Shown here: positions 61,023-64,000 of the stretch, one piece after another
How the letters are laid out: each line of letters opens with the position of its first letter
Position numbering within the stretch: the first letter of the stretch is position 1
NCBI GenBank assembly: GCA_009739215.1
Contig: VSJF01000005.1
Span: 186,001-250,000 of the forward strand
Length of the DNA: 64,000 bases
Direction: 5' to 3'
Origin: Floccularia luteovirens
Taxonomy: Eukaryota > Basidiomycota > Agaricomycetes > Agaricales > Squamanitaceae
Notes under the pieces: model-generated
Told to the model about the DNA's origin: nothing
Database searches by the model: none
Seen by the model: only the letters and a program-made list of their open reading frames with translations
Program-made: the position numbers and the translations under genes

Positions 61023-62499
61023 TTAGAGGTGAGCTTTGACGAACTCGGTGGTTGCGGGGGTCTCGGATTCCATCTCCTTGATGATCTCAAGGATATCACC
61101 AGCACACCCGAACGAGAGGGTGAAACCGGATCCACCCTGTCCATATGAGTGCACAACACGGCTACCTTTCTGGCGGAGGTCGCGCTCGACGCGGACGTTG
61201 TCTAATGTGCATGGACGGAGGCCTTGAACGAATGGAGAGGAGTCGAATTCAGCGTTCTCGAGTCCTGGAACAAAGTCATTGCAGCGTTTGCGCATACGGA
61301 GGATTTCTGGGCTGTCGAGATTTAAGTCAAGAGTATTGGCTGTCTGAGCGATGCCTACAATTCATGACAATATGTCAGTATGCTAACAATATTGAAAAAT
61401 TCAAAGCTAACTTACCTCCCAGAATAAGAGTCTGATCATTGCGGGGAACAATGAACACAATGTCTTCAATGTCCTTTCCTTGTGTGTCATCATGCGACAC
61501 ACACAGTGCCTCGGTGACCTTCGGGAACTTCTTTCCATCATTGATCACGCGGATCAATGCTCCTCGGAGAGGATACACAGTCGAGTCAGATGCAAGATCG
61601 GCAGCACCAAGACCAGAGGCGTTAACAATTGCGTCAGCATTATACTTGGCGAGGAGGTACTTTTCTTGTTTGACAAGATCACCAGTAATCTTCTCTGTGA
61701 CAAGTTTGCCACCCTTTGCAGTTATGATGTCGCGTAACCAGAACATATAGCGATCGGTGTCGATGACAGGCGCGTCATGTTTGTAAGAGTCGACAACACC
61801 AGCTTCCTGATTGACCTTATGTTTGGTGATGAGGCTGCGGTCGCGGTTAAATCCTTGGATCTGAGTGGATGGGAAGGATTAAAGTAAGCGGATGTCAGTA
61901 TATTGGAGTGAAGTGGAGAAAAACTCACCTCGGGAGTAGATTGGATTTCGATCATCTTCTTCATTTGACCTGGCATGTTCTCGAGTGGTTGGGAGAAGAA
62001 GAAGTTAGCAGTTCGCATTCTGATGCCGTGGTCTTCAACCGGGAGGATACGCATCATAGTTTCAAAGTTGCGGTAGGAGGTCATGCACCATTCCTTTGAT
62101 TTCTCAAGGGAGATATGGTTTTGGTGCTTGCCACAGACTGCAGGGGGCCATTCCCAGCTGGAATAGTTAGTCGTCAGTAGGTGAATACTTCGGTCAACGA
62201 GGTACGCACAGAGCACCAGCAATCTGGGAGGTGATGCGCTCTGGCAATGCCGCCCATTTTTCGGATACTACGGTAACTCCGTACCCTGCATCAAGTAAGC
62301 TCCAAGCAGTCTAGCATATCATCAGTAATGTATCAATGTTTGCTAAGTTTGAATTGCTACTTACTGTCAAGCCTGTCACACCACCTCCAATGACGAGGAT
62401 GTTTTTGAATTTGGGGGATGGCCTTGCGGGATTGGTACCATCGAACAAGATGAGTTCTTTTCCAACTGGAGCGAGGTAGAAGTTAGTGTTAGAAGGCAT
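61023..62499 (-). CDS. D-amino-acid oxidase family, copy H (intact, most diverged)
   Basis: All five exons are open and the terminus is AHL. It lacks one codon near the start (MPSNTNFYLAP) and differs throughout: FDGTNPARPSPKF, NHISLEK, MMRILPVEDHG, KYNADAIVN, SDSTVYPLRG and NDQTLILGG. The exon 3/4 intron has a standard GTGAGT donor, unlike copies A, E, F and G. It is outside the inverted repeat, so it may be closest to the ancestral single gene or a separate duplicate. The conserved upstream CCCCGC block is not evident. Confidence 0.92.
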
Positions 62500-63521
62500 G
62501 ATTTTGTACTAAATAGAAGGAAACTAAATTGAGGTGAGATAAGATGAGATGAGATGCTGGAGCTGTAATGACGATTGAAGGAAATTATAGGAGACTTATA
62601 TATATCTAGAAGTGGGATAGGGCCAATGCCACTATACAGTTACGAGAACCAACTCACATTGGAGTTGATGTCGCGAGAGCACCACTGTGTCGGTGTGCGG
62701 GCCTCCGTCATCCTTGCAAAAAATCCGATGCACTAGAAAATCCAAAGCCAGATTATTGAATGACGTTATTCCGAAAAGTTGACAAGCTGTAATATGTAAT
62801 TGACAGTATAAATTTTAGGGTGTGTGCTCAAGCGCTGGCATATCATTAATTATCACCAGGAAGTTGGCATCTGTCACTATCACGAAAGACCTGTGAGACT
62901 CCGCCCGTTGGATTGAGTGCTGCAAGGGCTGAGCAGAAGTTAGAAATAGTGACGTGCTCGTCTACAATTGAGTTGGCGGTGACATAGAGTTGATAGAATG
63001 CCAAGCTGTTGTCGGTCCCTACCAGCATTCTCATATGAAGCCCCACAAAGACGATCGCCAGGGAGTTATAGTGGATACCACGCAAATTATGATGAGACGT
63101 CGGGTATGTGTGCTCTATTCAAGATGACAACGTGATCTGGTGTTAATTAATACAACAACCGTTGAAATAATGGCGCGATGCTTGACTAATTTCTTCGTGA
63201 GGTTTTCTATAAGCTAGTAAAAACCCGCTGGAGAATTTGGTGGACTTGTTGACAACTCATTTGTACGAGTATCCCCCGAACCATAAAAACGGAGGTGTTG
63301 GTATTGTAATGATAGATGCTGGTGTAGTGAATAGTGAATATTCACATCCTCTTTGCCACGGATGATCATGGTTACAGATGTTGGTTTTGTTTTTGGCAAC
63401 CCGAGCTTGATTGTAATTTGATTGTAAGGCATTTGACAAACAATCCATAATAGTTCACTTGCTTCACTTGAAGATCTATACTAATAGCCGTCGAGATTTG
63501 TTGAGCTCAACAGTACAAGAA
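62500..63521. other. intergenic region, nothing recognised
   Basis: The copy H promoter lies at the left (TATATATCT near 62599). No supported gene or repeat was found in the rest. Confidence 0.5.
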
Positions 63522-63865
63522 ATGCATTTAAATACCGCCAAGAAGCGGAAACACCGCCAGTATCCACTAGAGTCCAGCTCCAAGTTCTCGACTTCTGCAC
63601 CAAACGAGGATCGAACCGGACACAGATCCATAATTGTCCAAGCATACGAAGCAGATATTATTCGCGGTCCACATGCAATCCTAGCTGCGCAATCTTTACA
63701 AACCCCTGTTACCCACACGATAGGTGGTGAAAAACCGCTTGGTGACGCGCTGCTACGTTGGGGTGGTGTACAAAGTGAATATCCGAATACAGGATTCAGC
63801 GGAGACGAAGAAACCCTATCTCCCCATATACCGACAAGGAACTCTGATGAGATCTGGGTAGATAG
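63522..63865 (+). CDS. first exon of a protein cut off by the window edge, possibly SWAP-type splicing regulator
   Basis: The frame starts at ATG 63522 with a basic stretch (KKRKHRQYPLESSSKF), then SIIVQAYEADIIRGPHAILA, and ends NSDEIWVDR at a probable donor (AG|GTACGG). The YEA...WVDRYD-like pattern resembles the N-terminal domain of suppressor-of-white-apricot splicing regulators, but the match is partial and rests on memory. Downstream exons lie outside the window, so size and remaining domains are unknown. Confidence 0.45.
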
Positions 63866-64000
63866 GTACGGTCTCCGTATTAAAAACTGTTATTATCTTC
63901 AGATGTCATAACCATTGTGGTAAAGAAGAGACCTCTTAGCAGAAGTACATACAATTGACATTATTATGATACTAACCACAACACTTCAAGTCAACCCTTT

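Overview
The window looks like nuclear DNA of a mushroom-forming basidiomycete (Agaricomycetes). Genes are split by many short introns of about 50-80 bp with GTRNGT...YAG borders, no operons are seen, and the recognisable proteins are fungal: Prm10, Nup84/Nup107, Dpb4, Hal2, a secreted 'macrofage activating' type glycoprotein, a terpene-synthase-like protein and D-amino-acid oxidases. No tRNA, rRNA or CRISPR signal was seen. Gene models were made by eye from reading frame plus splice borders, so exon edges are inferences.

Region by region. 1-7.5 kb: an AT-rich stretch with a decayed duplication, an intact PRM10 gene (minus), then a scrambled segmental duplication: a second copy of the PRM10 5' half and of the extreme 3' tip of the neighbouring synthase, separated by a decayed copy of the promoter and first exon of DPB4, whose intact gene lies about 14 kb away. 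7.5-16 kb (minus): a large hybrid synthase, adenylation-ACP-KS-AT-DH-KR-ACP with no thioesterase, carrying about six single-base reading-frame breaks. 16.5-21.3 kb (plus): NUP84, then DPB4 with a 7-nt microexon. 21.3-24.2 kb: unassigned DNA, then a G/C-skewed minisatellite whose units look like mini-exon plus intron on the minus strand. 24.9-26.3 kb (minus): a terpene-synthase-like gene whose metal-binding motifs are altered.

26.8-62.5 kb is dominated by eight copies, plus one fragment, of a five-exon D-amino-acid-oxidase family gene of 414 aa ending in the peroxisomal-type tripeptide AHL. Copies at 27.4, 50.4, 54.7, 57.7 and 61.0 kb are intact; those at 36.3, 39.0 and 47.6 kb have frame breaks. 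They sit between unrelated single-copy genes: a 754-aa single-pass membrane protein, a 246-aa unknown and the secreted glycoprotein at 30-35 kb; HAL2 and a small membrane protein at 52-54 kb. Two large imperfect inverted repeats are present. One has arms of about 4.4 kb, each with two oxidase genes, flanking HAL2. The other has arms of about 2.5 kb, each with a copy of an unrecognised two-repeat protein, at 40.9-46.7 kb. A 315-bp MITE-like element lies at 60 kb, and the first exon of a further gene runs to the right edge.

Reading of the whole: a conserved housekeeping backbone (NUP84, DPB4, HAL2, PRM10) has been invaded by lineage-specific duplications. The oxidase copies share promoter and peroxisomal signals, so they probably act as a dosage-amplified D-amino-acid catabolic set. 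The synthase and the terpene-synthase-like gene are not obviously linked to it. Many reading-frame breaks are one-base insertions. In the 47.6 kb oxidase copy several of them show both paralogue bases side by side, which points to a consensus artefact rather than true decay.
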